Origin: Ecdyonurus torrentis
Lineage: Eukaryota; Arthropoda; Insecta; Ephemeroptera; Heptageniidae
Direction: 5' to 3'
DNA: 64,000 bases
NCBI GenBank assembly: GCA_949318235.1
Contig: OX439131.1
Coordinates: forward strand, 11,666,125-11,730,124
Below the pieces are notes generated by a model. It was given only the letters and a program-made list of their open reading frames with translations. It was not told the origin of the DNA and did no database searches. Below are positions 1 to 11,291 of this stretch, one piece after another (within the stretch, counting starts at the first letter, position 1; every line of letters begins with the position of its first letter). The position numbers were made by a program, and so were the translations under genes.

Positions 1-595
1 GACCAAAAGATGAATGTGGCCGTGATACCCTCACTCCTGGTGCGCAATCTTGGAGTTGCGATGTATGGTAAAGTGGTTCTAAGAACTAACTCTGTGTTAG
101 GTAAAGCTTGCATGAGGTTCTCTGAGCATCGCTCCATACCTCCTCTCTCCCCAACTTGATACACTGTACACTGCTATCAAAAGTAAGTGTTTAGTTAATA
201 ACAAATTCAATGAAAATTAATTTTACAAATCTATAGTTACTTTTTTCCTTGCTTTCAAAATGTTACATAAAAAATGTTTTTGCATTTGTTTTCCTAAATT
301 TCAATTATTTTAGTTACAAATTATGTTTTCATCTAAAAGATTTTAAATTCGGGAAAACAGAAGCTTATTGAGGCCCAGTAAGCTACAATAAACAGTAAGA
401 CTGAAGTTATTGCATCTTCATTGTCACATATAAGAAAGGATGTTAAATCAAAATAGTAACACAAAGTTGTCAACTAACACTTTTCTAGTATTTGTGGGCT
501 CTAAGTTTGTTTATTTTCTCACTGTACTACTTTTGTAAGTCTTATTCTAATGCATACCATTAAATTTCTTATGTTTTGTCGAAGAAGAAAAATAA

Positions 596-860
596 GAAAC
601 TTTGCAATTCAAGACGTTCGATTGCTGTAGCCAACGCAAACTAGACGAGCTAACTCATGTCACACAGTACTTAGGATCCAAGATTCAGGACCTAAATCGC
701 CCTGAGCACCTCAAATACAAGATACAAGTATCGTCGTAACAAGAAGAAGGAGGAGAAGGCTACTAAAACGAGTACTACTGATGCTAACCAGGAGTCCAAC
801 AAAGAAGATAATCAGGACTCAAACAACTCTATTCAGGAACCAAACCAAGATTCTAATCAA
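596..860 (+). pseudogene. Penultimate coding exon of an unrecognised gene, frame broken by a 7-bp duplication
   Basis: Two abutting open frames cover this stretch. One runs from 596 to a TAA at 737-739. The other is open from 696 to 860. They meet at a tandem copy of ATACAAG (715-728). Counting the 7-mer only once would give one continuous reading frame. The upstream part reads like folded protein (…DELTHVTQYLG…). The downstream part is a basic stretch (YKYRRNKKKEEK) followed by a Ser/Asn/Gln/Asp-rich tail. The exon ends at CAA|gtgagc with a complete codon, matching the phase of the exon at 1909. I do not recognise the family. The basic stretch followed by a polar acidic tail would suit a cytoplasmic C-terminus, which is inference. 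The frameshift could be true pseudogenisation, an allele, or an assembly error. The 5' boundary is uncertain: a weak AG lies at 595-596. Confidence 0.4.
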
Positions 861-1077
861 GTGAGCTAGTTTTCATTTTAATATCACGATAAATTATTAA
901 TTTTGTGCACACATTAAGTTGTAACTTTTTAATATTTGATTATACTGATATGACATTTTTATGACCTACTATGGAATTTTTTTTTTATAACAATAGTACA
1001 TAATCACTTTAATTATACATATGTTTTGTTCTGTGACCAAGGGCATAATTTCAAGGACACTATATCTGTGTTGTATT

Positions 1078-1114
<37 letters not shown>

Positions 1115-1119
<5 letters not shown>

Positions 1120-1204
1120 TTGGGATGCAGAAATGCGACCGATGAGAAAAATCATGAGGTATTTACTCATGATTTTTCTCATCGGTCGCATTTCTGCATC
1201 CCAA

Positions 1205-1209
<5 letters not shown>
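1115..1209. repeat. Perfect 44-bp inverted repeat (MITE-like hairpin) inside a TA microsatellite
   Basis: Arms 1115-1158 and 1166-1209 are perfect reverse complements with a 7-nt loop (GTATTTA). On both sides the element is embedded in (TA)n, running about 1081-1114 and 1210-1246. The arms are not simple sequence (they start CGATGTTGGGATGCAG), so a short palindromic element probably landed in a TA tract. It lies in the intron between the two left-edge exons. Confidence 0.75.
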
Positions 1210-1265
<56 letters not shown>

Positions 1266-1908
1266 TGTTCAAAAATAATAAAATGATGGTGTATATGTTT
1301 TGCATTAGTTGGCTATACAATATTTTGATGCAGTGTATATCCATGCACATTTTTGCTCACCTAATTTTAGGGGGGGGGGGGGACAATTTTGAAAAAATTA
1401 ATTTTTAAAAAGATTTAATAAAAAAACAAATGAACAGGTTTAGGGAATTTCCCGCGGAAATGGGCGATACAGTTAGCCGTGGACTAAGAGGGTGCCTTAG
1501 CAGCATAGAAAATAATTTCCAACCCAGACAAAAAAAAAAAAAAAAAAAACTTATATAGTTATAATGCTTAATGCAATGTATTATTATTATTTTTGGCCTG
1601 GGTTAATGGAAATTATTTTCCTTGTTGCCAAAGGCATTTCTGTCAGTCTAACCTTACATTATCTCCCATTTTATAATTTTTCCTAATCTGTATCTGCGTG
1701 CTTTTTATTAAATATTTTTTTGTAATTATAATTTATTATAATATATTTTTTAAATTTAAAACAAAGTATGGTTTCATTTATATTTTGCAATTTATTGCAT
1801 CGTTTGTTGTTATACATAGAAATCTAAAGTAATTAATATATTTAAAAATATATGCATTTGTTTTACTGTAGGCAAATAGCTAACTAACTTTCTCTTGATA
1901 TTTTTGAG

Positions 1909-1992
1909 GTGGATGGTGATGATAAGCAGGCTGGAGAAGGCACGTCAGTCGCAGAGCCAGAGCCTGTAGCAGCGCGGCATGGGACGACGTAA
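1909..1992 (+). CDS. Terminal coding exon of the unrecognised left-edge gene
   Basis: The exon follows an AG at 1907-1908 and encodes 27 residues beginning VDGDDKQAGEGTSV, then TAA at 1990-1992. It starts in phase 0, which fits the phase-0 donor at 860. The composition is acidic with a Pro/Glu stretch, continuing the low-complexity tail of the upstream exon. In-frame sense codons resume for nine codons after the stop before a TGA, so a stop-creating substitution is possible. The polypyrimidine tract before the acceptor is short but present. A polyadenylation signal follows at 2158. No family was recognised. Confidence 0.4.
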   Translation: MDGDDKQAGEGTSVAEPEPVAARHGTT

Positions 1993-2157
1993 GAAGAAGC
2001 GAATAATGCCAGTTCCTCCTGAATGGAGTGAAGAGTTTTGGCGAGCAGGTCCAGGAAAACATGAATACTGATCCTTACATCATGAGACTGGAACCTCCAG
2101 AGTAGGATTCACAAGAGTTTCTGGAATATTTATTACTTCAGACAAGCTCATCAAATG

Positions 2158-2163
2158 AATAAA
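2158..2163 (+). terminator. Candidate polyadenylation signal AATAAA
   Basis: A canonical AATAAA lies about 165 bp after the stop of the left-edge gene, followed by a T-rich stretch. In a genome this AT-rich such hexamers also occur by chance. Confidence 0.35.
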
Positions 2164-2884
2164 CTGGATTCTCTATATTTTCAGATCATGTACTGAGATT
2201 TGTTTGATTGAGATATTATATCTAGTATATTGTACTGTATGTGTAATATTATTAGGCTTGCATGCTATTTTAAAGTATGTATTCAATTAATTTTTAACAT
2301 TTTTAAGATATTAGATGCTATATTTTTATACACATATCTCCCTGCAGTCACTCAAAATTTTTTAATATATATATTTGCATGTACTTAAAAGTAAGGTACC
2401 TATACTAAAATAATTTTGTGCGACTGAAGGCTAGTAGGCCACTTTTTATTTTTCCTAAGTAAAATTGTAGCCATGTTAATTGGGCTTACGGAGATGAAAA
2501 ATATTTGGAAAATGTATTAGCTATAAACACGTAAAAGTGAATTTCCTCATTTGAATATTTGCTGCCTCGGTGCGCAATATGTACACCATGGTTTTGCAAT
2601 GCAAAAGAAGAGAATATAAAGGGACCCTAATGAACCGCGTGCATTCAATGTTCTTGCAAGGAATAACACTCACATATTGTAGAGCGCAATTTTTTCTCAA
2701 ACAGTATTGGGGGGGGGGGTGTCTTTCTATAAGAAAACGTTTTTTATTGTATGTAAAAATGTTATTACAGTACTTCAATTAAGAAAATGGTCTGGTTAAA
2801 TGTAATTCAATTTAAAGGAAAACAAAATCGCAGTTGGGATGAATGTGAAAGTAAAGGATGGAAACTGAAATGTCAACAAAGGCC

Positions 2885-3183
2885 TTACAGTAGAAGTTCT
2901 GTCGAGAGTTCGAGATCTCACGTGGCACATAATAGTTTAGTTATGTAATGATTTTATATCCGAGAGCTTTAGTCGTAGTAATGACATCAATCAAAGAAAG
3001 AAATTACTTGAGCACACATCACAGAGGTTAAGCTTGTAGTCTTGTACTGCTGCTCAAGTAATTTTCTACTTTGATTGATAATGTCTTTACGGCGACGAAA
3101 GCTCTTGGTTATACAAACATTATATAAGTAAACTCTGTTCTACGTGAGACCTTGACCTCCCCAATGAACTTCTACTGTGGTAA
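2885..3183. mobile_element. MITE-like element with long imperfect inverted repeats
   Basis: The termini are TTACAGTAGAAGTTC and the reverse complement of TTACCACAGTAGAAGTTC. Similarity continues inward along both arms, including TCTCACGT, GAGCTTT, ATCAATCAAAG and AATTACTTGAGCA, meeting near 3035. Arms are about 135 bp. No transposase frame is present, so this is a non-autonomous element. The superfamily is not assigned. Confidence 0.7.
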
Positions 3184-3714
3184 CGCGCGTAACTGTGGTA
3201 ACTCTATCCTTTAATTTAATATTCAAGTTTAACAAAGTATTACACTTGTGCTTTCGTTTAGCTTTACAGTTTTTTTTTTGTTTTTTTTTTTTTCTTTTGT
3301 TAATACTTTTAGAAATAAGTTTTCATACATAAATACTGAATAATTATAGTAATAATTAACATATCAAGAAAAAATGTAATTGTAATAATGAAAATTAATT
3401 AATGTTAGATGCAGCATAAAGAATATATTTTTGAATTGCATGATTATATATATTATTTGAAAATATAATATTATATTACTAAATATAATTGCGTTTAATA
3501 TTATAATTACTAATATAATTGCGTTTTGCTAATTTGTCACTATAATAAACATTTACATAATGTATAAAGGTTTTTTGATATATAAATAATTAAAAAAAAA
3601 AAAAAACTTAAACTACATATAGCTTTAAAGTTGATTTTTATCATTAATAATAAAAATAATAAAAACATATCACTAATATATATTTTTATTTGATGGTGCT
3701 TAAAGGGTTGTATA

Positions 3715-4050
3715 TAGATGGCTTGTATCTCAAAATATAAAAAGAAAACTTCGAAACTTTATGATGCCATTTGTGTAACAGCTACCTATGATAGAATTTC
3801 AGAACCCATGACCATCAGATAAGAGAGAAAATAATTATTGAAATTAACATGGGCTCTTATGGGACTAAAATTTCAAAAAATCATAATATAAATCTAGCAT
3901 GGTGAACCCCTAATTTTTTTTTTTTTTTTTTTTTTTACATTTTTGAAGATACCTTATCGTTATGTATTACTGTGCAAAATTTCAGATTTTTCTTTCTTTG
4001 CAATTTTTTAGTCAAATCCCGCAGTACCTGATTTCTCCTCTTAATGTCTA
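3715..4050 (-). mobile_element. Degenerate second copy of the 24.25-kb MITE family
   Basis: Read on the minus strand, this stretch matches the 24251-24586 element in order. Shared pieces include the exact 16-mer ATCTGAAATTTTGCAC, a block ending CATGTTAATTTCAA, and TATCTCAAAA near the other end. The terminal AGTAGGGTACC motif seen in the other copy is not recognisable here. A poly-T run interrupts the middle. Confidence 0.55.
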
Positions 4051-4064
4051 AATACCACATGACT

Positions 4065-4065
<1 letters not shown>

Positions 4066-4121
<56 letters not shown>
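4066..4121. repeat. (GA)n microsatellite
   Basis: An uninterrupted AG/GA run of about 56 bp. Confidence 0.95.
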
Positions 4122-4124
<3 letters not shown>

Positions 4125-4314
4125 AATTTTAGATATTTCTGTTCTATGCAATTTGCAGCAAAATATATTTTTCAAGTTGAAGTGGACTTAACATTAAAGC
4201 AAAGCACCCTTGATTGAAAAAAATCAAAGATGATCGTTTTTGTCATGATTCATGATAAAATATACTATGAGTGACACTGTAAAATATAATATTATGAAAA
4301 GGAAGATATTAAAA

Positions 4315-4828
4315 GCAGATTTGGTCACGCTACTGATTTTGTGTAACTTGTTACGTTACTCACTACTCCAAGAAAAAGCAATGACGTTACATTACTCGTT
4401 ACAGTTTTTCAAAAGTAATAACACTATACATTACTCACTACTCTTAAAAGTAGTGAAGTTACTTTTAACGTTACTTTACGTTGTTTACTTAAAAAAATAT
4501 ATATATTAAATAAAAACTTGTTAAAAATATTGTGTGTTTTTCCGATAAATTATAAATACATAGATTTAAATTAAAATCATAACAGTAATTTTGAATTACT
4601 ATATAATGACTATTAACGACGAAAGCATATTGATGTACTTAACTTATAGATTTAGAAGCTTTATTTAGTGCTTGAAATGTTGGAAAGTAGTGTCGTCGTT
4701 ACGTGGCAAAAATTACTTGAAAAAGTAACGCGTTATACTCGTTACTGCTATCAAAAAATAATGACGTCGATACGTTATTTTTTAACCAAAAGTAGTGAAT
4801 TACGTAACGTCGTTACTGCCCAAGTCTG
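4315..4828. mobile_element. hAT-like non-autonomous element remnant
   Basis: The right end reads …CGTTACTGCCCAAGTCTG at 4828. As reverse complement this is CAGACTTGGGCAGTAACG, a terminus typical of a widespread hAT-type family, recalled from general knowledge. Subterminal GTTAC/GTAAC repeats cluster at 4315-4480 and 4680-4828, which is also hAT-like. A matching left CAG terminus was not found, so the left boundary is approximate. The 85-codon open frame across it looks fortuitous. Confidence 0.55.
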
Positions 4829-5622
4829 ATTAAAAGACGTTAATCATTTTTTTATAATGCACAAAATAATCAAGGTTCACTTTTTTGACCTTAACCTGTT
4901 GTCAATTTGTAAGTGACCCTGAACAAAAAATAATTGTACATTGGACAGAGATAATGTAGTAAATTCAGGGATTTCAGTGATTAAAAAAAATGAATAACAA
5001 TTTCCCTTTTACTTCATTGTGTGTTATCATTTAATCAAGGTTCCGATGCAAAGCTTATAAAGATTTTTTATTGCAGTTGTATTTTTTTAGAGCATTTCCT
5101 ATTTTACTTTGTTTTTTTTTTTCTACGTCTATATAGCCAAGTACAAGGTTGCACATTAGCTTTTGCTTTCATTCCATCGCATTTTTAGCATTGTTTTACG
5201 TTGGCATTTGAGGTAAATAATTTTATTCTATTTCTCTCAATAAATTTTGTTTAATTCATTTAAATATTCTAGCAAGACAAATATAATTATATCATTTTTT
5301 TTATCTGAAAATATATTTTGGTTACTTTTTTTGCAAACATATAGAATACAACTCATCTAACATATCAATCAGATTCATAAATATAAGAAACAAGTGGATG
5401 AAAAATTATTATTTTTGTTTCCAGATTTTACTGTCAAAAGTTTTAAAAATATTACTTAAATTGTATGATTAAAGTTAATAAAGTAGAGAAATTAAGTTTT
5501 GTTAAAAATTTGAGGGGAACGATATAAATCATTAAACAAATATTTCCACCAAGTACTTGGCTAGTTTGAGATTTCTACTTATAGCTTGTTGATGTGGTCT
5601 AACTTGATCTACAGTTCTAGAG

Positions 5623-5745
5623 ATGAAGTTAATTTTAAGTCTGCTCGTGGTTGTCGTGGTTTCGGCCGCTCCACCAGCATTTGAAGAATTTACTGCTTTG
5701 TCTGAAGTTGATCATTCTATATTTGCAAAAGAACCTGCTGATGCG
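5623..5745 (+). CDS. Coiled-coil hemopexin gene, exon 1 (signal peptide)
   Basis: Encodes residues 1-41. ATG is followed by a hydrophobic core of Leu/Ile/Val and a likely cleavage site near SAA|PP. The exon ends GCG|gttagt in phase 0. Read-through would run straight into a TA microsatellite, which is why the unspliced frame shows a Tyr-Ile tail. Confidence 0.8.
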
Positions 5746-5762
5746 GTTAGTCTTGTCACAAA

Positions 5763-5829
<67 letters not shown>

Positions 5830-7527
5830 TAATTATAATAATATAATTACAAAGCAAAAATGTTTAGCATGTTACGTGTTTATTTTGATATATTAAACAA
5901 TATATTAAATAGAATGAAAAATAAAATATATTAACAAATTACTATATACCAATAAAAAAATATCTACAGGCTTTCTGCCCTTAAGTATTGTTTTATAATT
6001 TCAAAATTGAATATATCACATATTACGCCAATTTTAGTTTAATTAAACATTTTATTAAATAGAATACAAACGTAAAGCTTACAGCTTAAAGCTTAAAGCT
6101 ATTTTCTGAAACTGTTTACCGGAGTTTAATTTTAATCATTGTTTTTATTTTCACAAGAAAACAAACAGAAATACCAGGAAAAAAAAGAGTACAAAATATA
6201 AAATATCTCGCTGTGCCATTCCATACTGTTACTGATTTAAATTTATTTTCTGTATATCGTGTATTTCAAGTATTTTAATTGTCGCTAATTTATATCCTCA
6301 GATATATCAGTATATCATTCTATGTAAATTCAAAAAAAAGATTTGAATTTTTAAAATAAATGTGAAACACAGTTTGTTTGCTTTTCTTATTATATTAAAA
6401 TAACATTTACCTATGGAATTTGCGTATTAATATTTAAACATTTTTGAAAAATAAATGAATATTTACTTTCTTATCAAATTGAAGAGTATTATCATTAATT
6501 TTTGGTATGCGTTTAAAGCAAGTTTTAAATTTAAAAAAATATATAATTAATATTATTAATTATCATTAATTATCATAAAATAAAACATTGTTAGGATTCA
6601 GACAAAGAAGAAGTGACTTCACCTGTCAATGGCTCTCCAGACGATGACATTGAAATTTTTCAAGCACCCAAAGAGGTAAACATAATATCATAAACAATAA
6701 ATTATAAATATACTTATTAATTATAACAAAAGCAGTTGACAATTAAATATGAAACTCACCAAGAATTATATAATGATATTATCTCATAGAATGATACCGA
6801 ACTAGCGGAAATATTAAGAGAATTCAATCCTTACAATTTATTACACGGAGGATCAGATATGACGTATTTGCGAGAGAGAGCCAAGTACCTTGCTTCTTTA
6901 CCTCGACAACACAGAGCTCAGGTTTGTTTTGAATTTTATTAAAGCAGTCGTTCTTCTATGAAGTAAATTTACAAAAATTTAGATTTCTGTTTAATTTTAA
7001 TATGACCTATAAAATACATTTTCAAAAAATTTTTTTTTTATAATATATTTTTAAGTAATAATTATTAAATAATTAATAAATGAAATGAAAACACAGTATT
7101 AATTTAAAAGAAATAATTTTTTTTTATACACATATAGCTATTTGAATTTGAGTTACCTACTGCACATAAAAAGAATGAACGTGTTATGGTTGGAATGCAG
7201 GCTGTAGAATTATTTAACAATTTGAAAAATATGGTAAGATATCAATCATTTACAGTTCTTTTAATCATAAATTTATCTTGATTTTCTAATCACATTTTAA
7301 TTTACCAATCATTGAACATTAACATAATGCAAAATACTATTTGTAAAATTGTGTTACAGAATTTACACGTTTTCATTAGAATGAAAAATGTGGAAATTTA
7401 ATTTTTAAACTGCTTTTAATTTAAATAAATTCAATACTATTTTACATCAGAATTTCAAATTAAATTACAGTATAAGATATCAATGATTATTAATAATTAA
7501 ATTAAAATGTATAAATATATTTATTTG

Positions 7528-7568
<41 letters not shown>

Positions 7569-9517
7569 TTATATAGTATAATGCTATGTAATATATACTT
7601 TTGAAACGTTATAGTTTTAGATGCATATAATGATAAAAAAAATCAACGTTTCACCGGCTATAATATTACCCTTTCTAAAATTTAGAACAATAAGCCGTCC
7701 ACGAACTTGGAAGAGTGTGAAGAGTCCCGGAGAGTTGCACTAGCAGACTTGCAGTCCCTGGCCCTGAATGCAAGTCTGATGGAGGTTCGACTGGAACTGT
7801 TAGAGATGGCTCAGGAGCGCGCGGAGAGACAGGCGCGCAGTGCAGTCATAGACGTCCTGGACTGTCACAAACACATGGCCGTGCTCGAGTACATCAAGAA
7901 TGACACTCACCGCTCAATGGAAGCCATGAACTTTACTATGGAGAAAGCCAATGAGGATGCCTTGGAGTGCAGAATGTCAAAAATCAGGGTAAACATTTTA
8001 CTTCCTGACGATAAGGAGCACAATAATATAAAATAGTATTTTTTTCCCCATTAGTTAGTATCTTGATAGAAATTTTAAATCTCGATTTCGAACATGTTCG
8101 TAGCTGGAGTCTCAAATTGATGTAATGGAGACACAAATAGAGGACGAGCGAGCAAACTATCGCTCGGCAAAAAAAAGCCTTGAAGAAATGCAAAGAAAAA
8201 TGCTTGAAGCCAAGGCTGAAGTTAAAGTTGCGAAGGAAGAAATTCAAAGAAAATTGGAGGAAAAGGCAGATACTGAAACTAAATTAGAGCAACTCAGGTA
8301 AAACAAGTATACCTTAAATTTTAGTGTAGTTTAACTAGAAATAATCAAATAATTCAATGAGTGTTGATAGTGCTATACATAATTCACATGAAATTATAAA
8401 TATTATAATGATAATAAATTGTTTAAATAAATTGCCACAAAAGGTACAAGCCCACTAGCGTAGTCCTCTGACATTACAGAAGAATTTGCCAAAATAATTT
8501 TAAATACAGTGTAATTTAGTTTTTGTAGTTTATAATTAAATACATAAAATAGTATATAATTAATAGGAAAAATGAACCATTACAAGTAGAGTAAATAATA
8601 TTACAAATATTTATTTAATATTCTTTTAATTGATTTACTTGTATATTATATAATTTAGTTTCAAAAATACTAATTATGTACACAAATATTAGTATGATAT
8701 ATTTTTTTGTGCAAAGCAATATTTTCAATATTAAATTATAAATACCACCCACACCCTTATTTTTCCCCCTTGTTTACATAAAGTTTCTAATTCAGCAGTC
8801 CTATCTTGTGCTTTATTTAATTCATATAAAAAATTGCAATATTAAATAATATTAAAATGCCTTTAAATATTTATGTACACTTACGCAGTATAGAATTTAT
8901 TGTATATAAAATAATGAATTTGTATTCTTAATTTTTAAAAATTAAAGTAAAAAAGTGGTATTTTTTAATGAATTGTTATATTGTTATAATTATATTCAAG
9001 TTTACAAACGATTTTTTTAATTAAAAATTGAAAGAAAATTATCAACATAAGAATGATTTTTTTTACTTACGATTTAAAAATCTCCAACCTTTAATTATAC
9101 TTGTTCTATTTAATAAAATACCTTTGTATTTCCTGCAATTTATATCTATTATAATTATATTTGGGTAATTACAAATATTATTTTTTGCAGACATAACTTA
9201 ATGGAGCTACGCACGAACGTGTCTAACACCAACACCGATGACGCAAACTTGCAGCTGGACACTCTAGAGTCTCTCAACGACTTGCTCGTCACCCAGATGG
9301 ACATCATGACACAAGAGAACGTGGAACTTAGGACTACGCACGAGAAGGAAATGGAGCAGCTCGTCATGGAGCTTGACCAGTGTGATACAGCAAAGCTCGA
9401 GGCAGAGAACCAGGTGAGAAAATAAAGTTAATAATGCTGTTCGTAAGCCCTGTTTTTGCTATACAAAAATGACAATCAAAAATGGTTACTTAAATGCAAA
9501 GCGAAATTTTTCGGTTC

Positions 9518-9548
<31 letters not shown>

Positions 9549-9926
9549 GGGTAAAAACATAGAGATACAAAACAGAGATACAATTATAAAAGCTAATTAA
9601 AAGTAAAAAAGAAAAAAAAAACTTAACTTCTAAAATAAAGAAATATTGAAGTATTACAGTATCTAAAAAATACCAATATATAAAAAATACCAGTTGTGAA
9701 ATGTAAATATTGTGTATGTACAGTACATAATAGTATTGTGTAAAATTATAATAGGTTCTCTACAGTGGTGAACTCTGTACCACCTCACGTATTGATGCTG
9801 CATTTAATGAAAACAGTTCTACTGTCATTTTATTTAAAGGTATATATTGTAAAAATTAAAAATGTTCTTAAAAGAAAGATGAATTTCAAAATAAGTACAT
9901 TGTGATTTAATTGTGACGCTTTGGGC

Positions 9927-10024
<98 letters not shown>

Positions 10025-11230
10025 TTGTATGTGTGTGTGAATGAATGAATGAAACAATATTATTTACCAGCATTATGGAACAAGCAATATTAGTAATTCA
10101 CATAAATATCATTCACACTACTTAAACTTAACAAAACTTTTTATGTCGATAGATATAATTACTTTAAAACTAAAACCTACTGTAAAATGATAAGTAAATA
10201 AAAATCCAACAAGAATAGTAAAATTGGGTGTAAAAATGGCTAGGTCCTTATTACTGGGTAATGACGGAAGACGAAGGCATCACGCACGACGCCCCGAGCT
10301 TAATCAACGAAACGTGGCCAGACGCACCACTAGCCGTAGATGCCGCTTTTTACAACGAAGAAGAAGAATCGGTCTATTTCTTTTACGTGAGTCTTAGAAC
10401 GATCAGTTGATATAGTAACTGAGTCTACAAGTGTAGACTATAACGATTTAATTTCTATGTAAATGTGTATAAAGTTTTTTTTTTTTTTTTTCCTATTCTT
10501 TTTCTTGCTCTAAGCATGATAATTTATATACCTACAGCTATTATGTGCAAAACTAAAATTTACATGGTAATATTGCGGTTAAAATTTGAACATTTGTTTT
10601 TTAGTTAAATTTTAAACGATGGCAAGCGTTGGAGTAGAATAATTATATAAAAATAAATAAAAATATATAAATTATATAATACAAGAGAGATAAAGTTTAT
10701 ACGTTTGAAATAATTCACTACTGCGTACACCATTATAATAAATAACACCCAAAAATGAGGTTTATTTAAACTCAATGGACTGTAAATTTGAATAGTAAAA
10801 CCTTATGTATATTGCATTTGCTTTTAAGTTCTAGTTTACTTTGCCTTTGCATACTGCAAAGGCATGCACTCTGTGAGTCATTTGAATATAGCTACAAATT
10901 ATGCAAAACTGCAATTTACAAGTCTTCAAGTTGCGACTGTATATAAGAAGCTTTCATTGAAATTTAAATTTATATATCTTTATAGAACAATTGTAATTCA
11001 GTTATTAACAAGAGGAAAAGAAAAATGTTTTAAGAATATATACACAAATTATTGCTCTTTTAAGAAAATATGTAACAACAAACATCTTATTTACAAGATA
11101 AAATTACAAGCATAAAAAAATTAACGATAAATATATTATTTTATATCTGTTTTATAAAAGAGAACTTAAGTACAGAGGGAATGGAAAATTAGAAGATAAA
11201 AAAGCTCTTTGAAGAATTGCATTTGTGCTT

Positions 11231-11291
<61 letters not shown>

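Larger units (their letters stand above)
2190..5622. other. Intergenic stretch upstream of the coiled-coil hemopexin gene
   Basis: Apart from the three transposon relics and the GA tract listed separately, I see only AT-rich sequence and homopolymer runs. The 40 bp before the ATG at 5623 contains CTTATAG and an AG at 5607-5608 preceded by a weak pyrimidine tract. A 5'UTR intron is therefore possible, but no promoter can be assigned. Confidence 0.5.

Noticed and set aside
1..182. Possible exon with a gtaagt donor at 183
   Set aside because: The frame compatible with the next exon contains several stops. The only long open frame ends at 159 and shows no recognised domain, so coding status is undecided.
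1021..1408. Overlapping frames rich in Tyr-Ile on both strands
   Set aside because: They arise from TA repeats and the perfect hairpin. The two-strand symmetry explains their mirror-like peptides.
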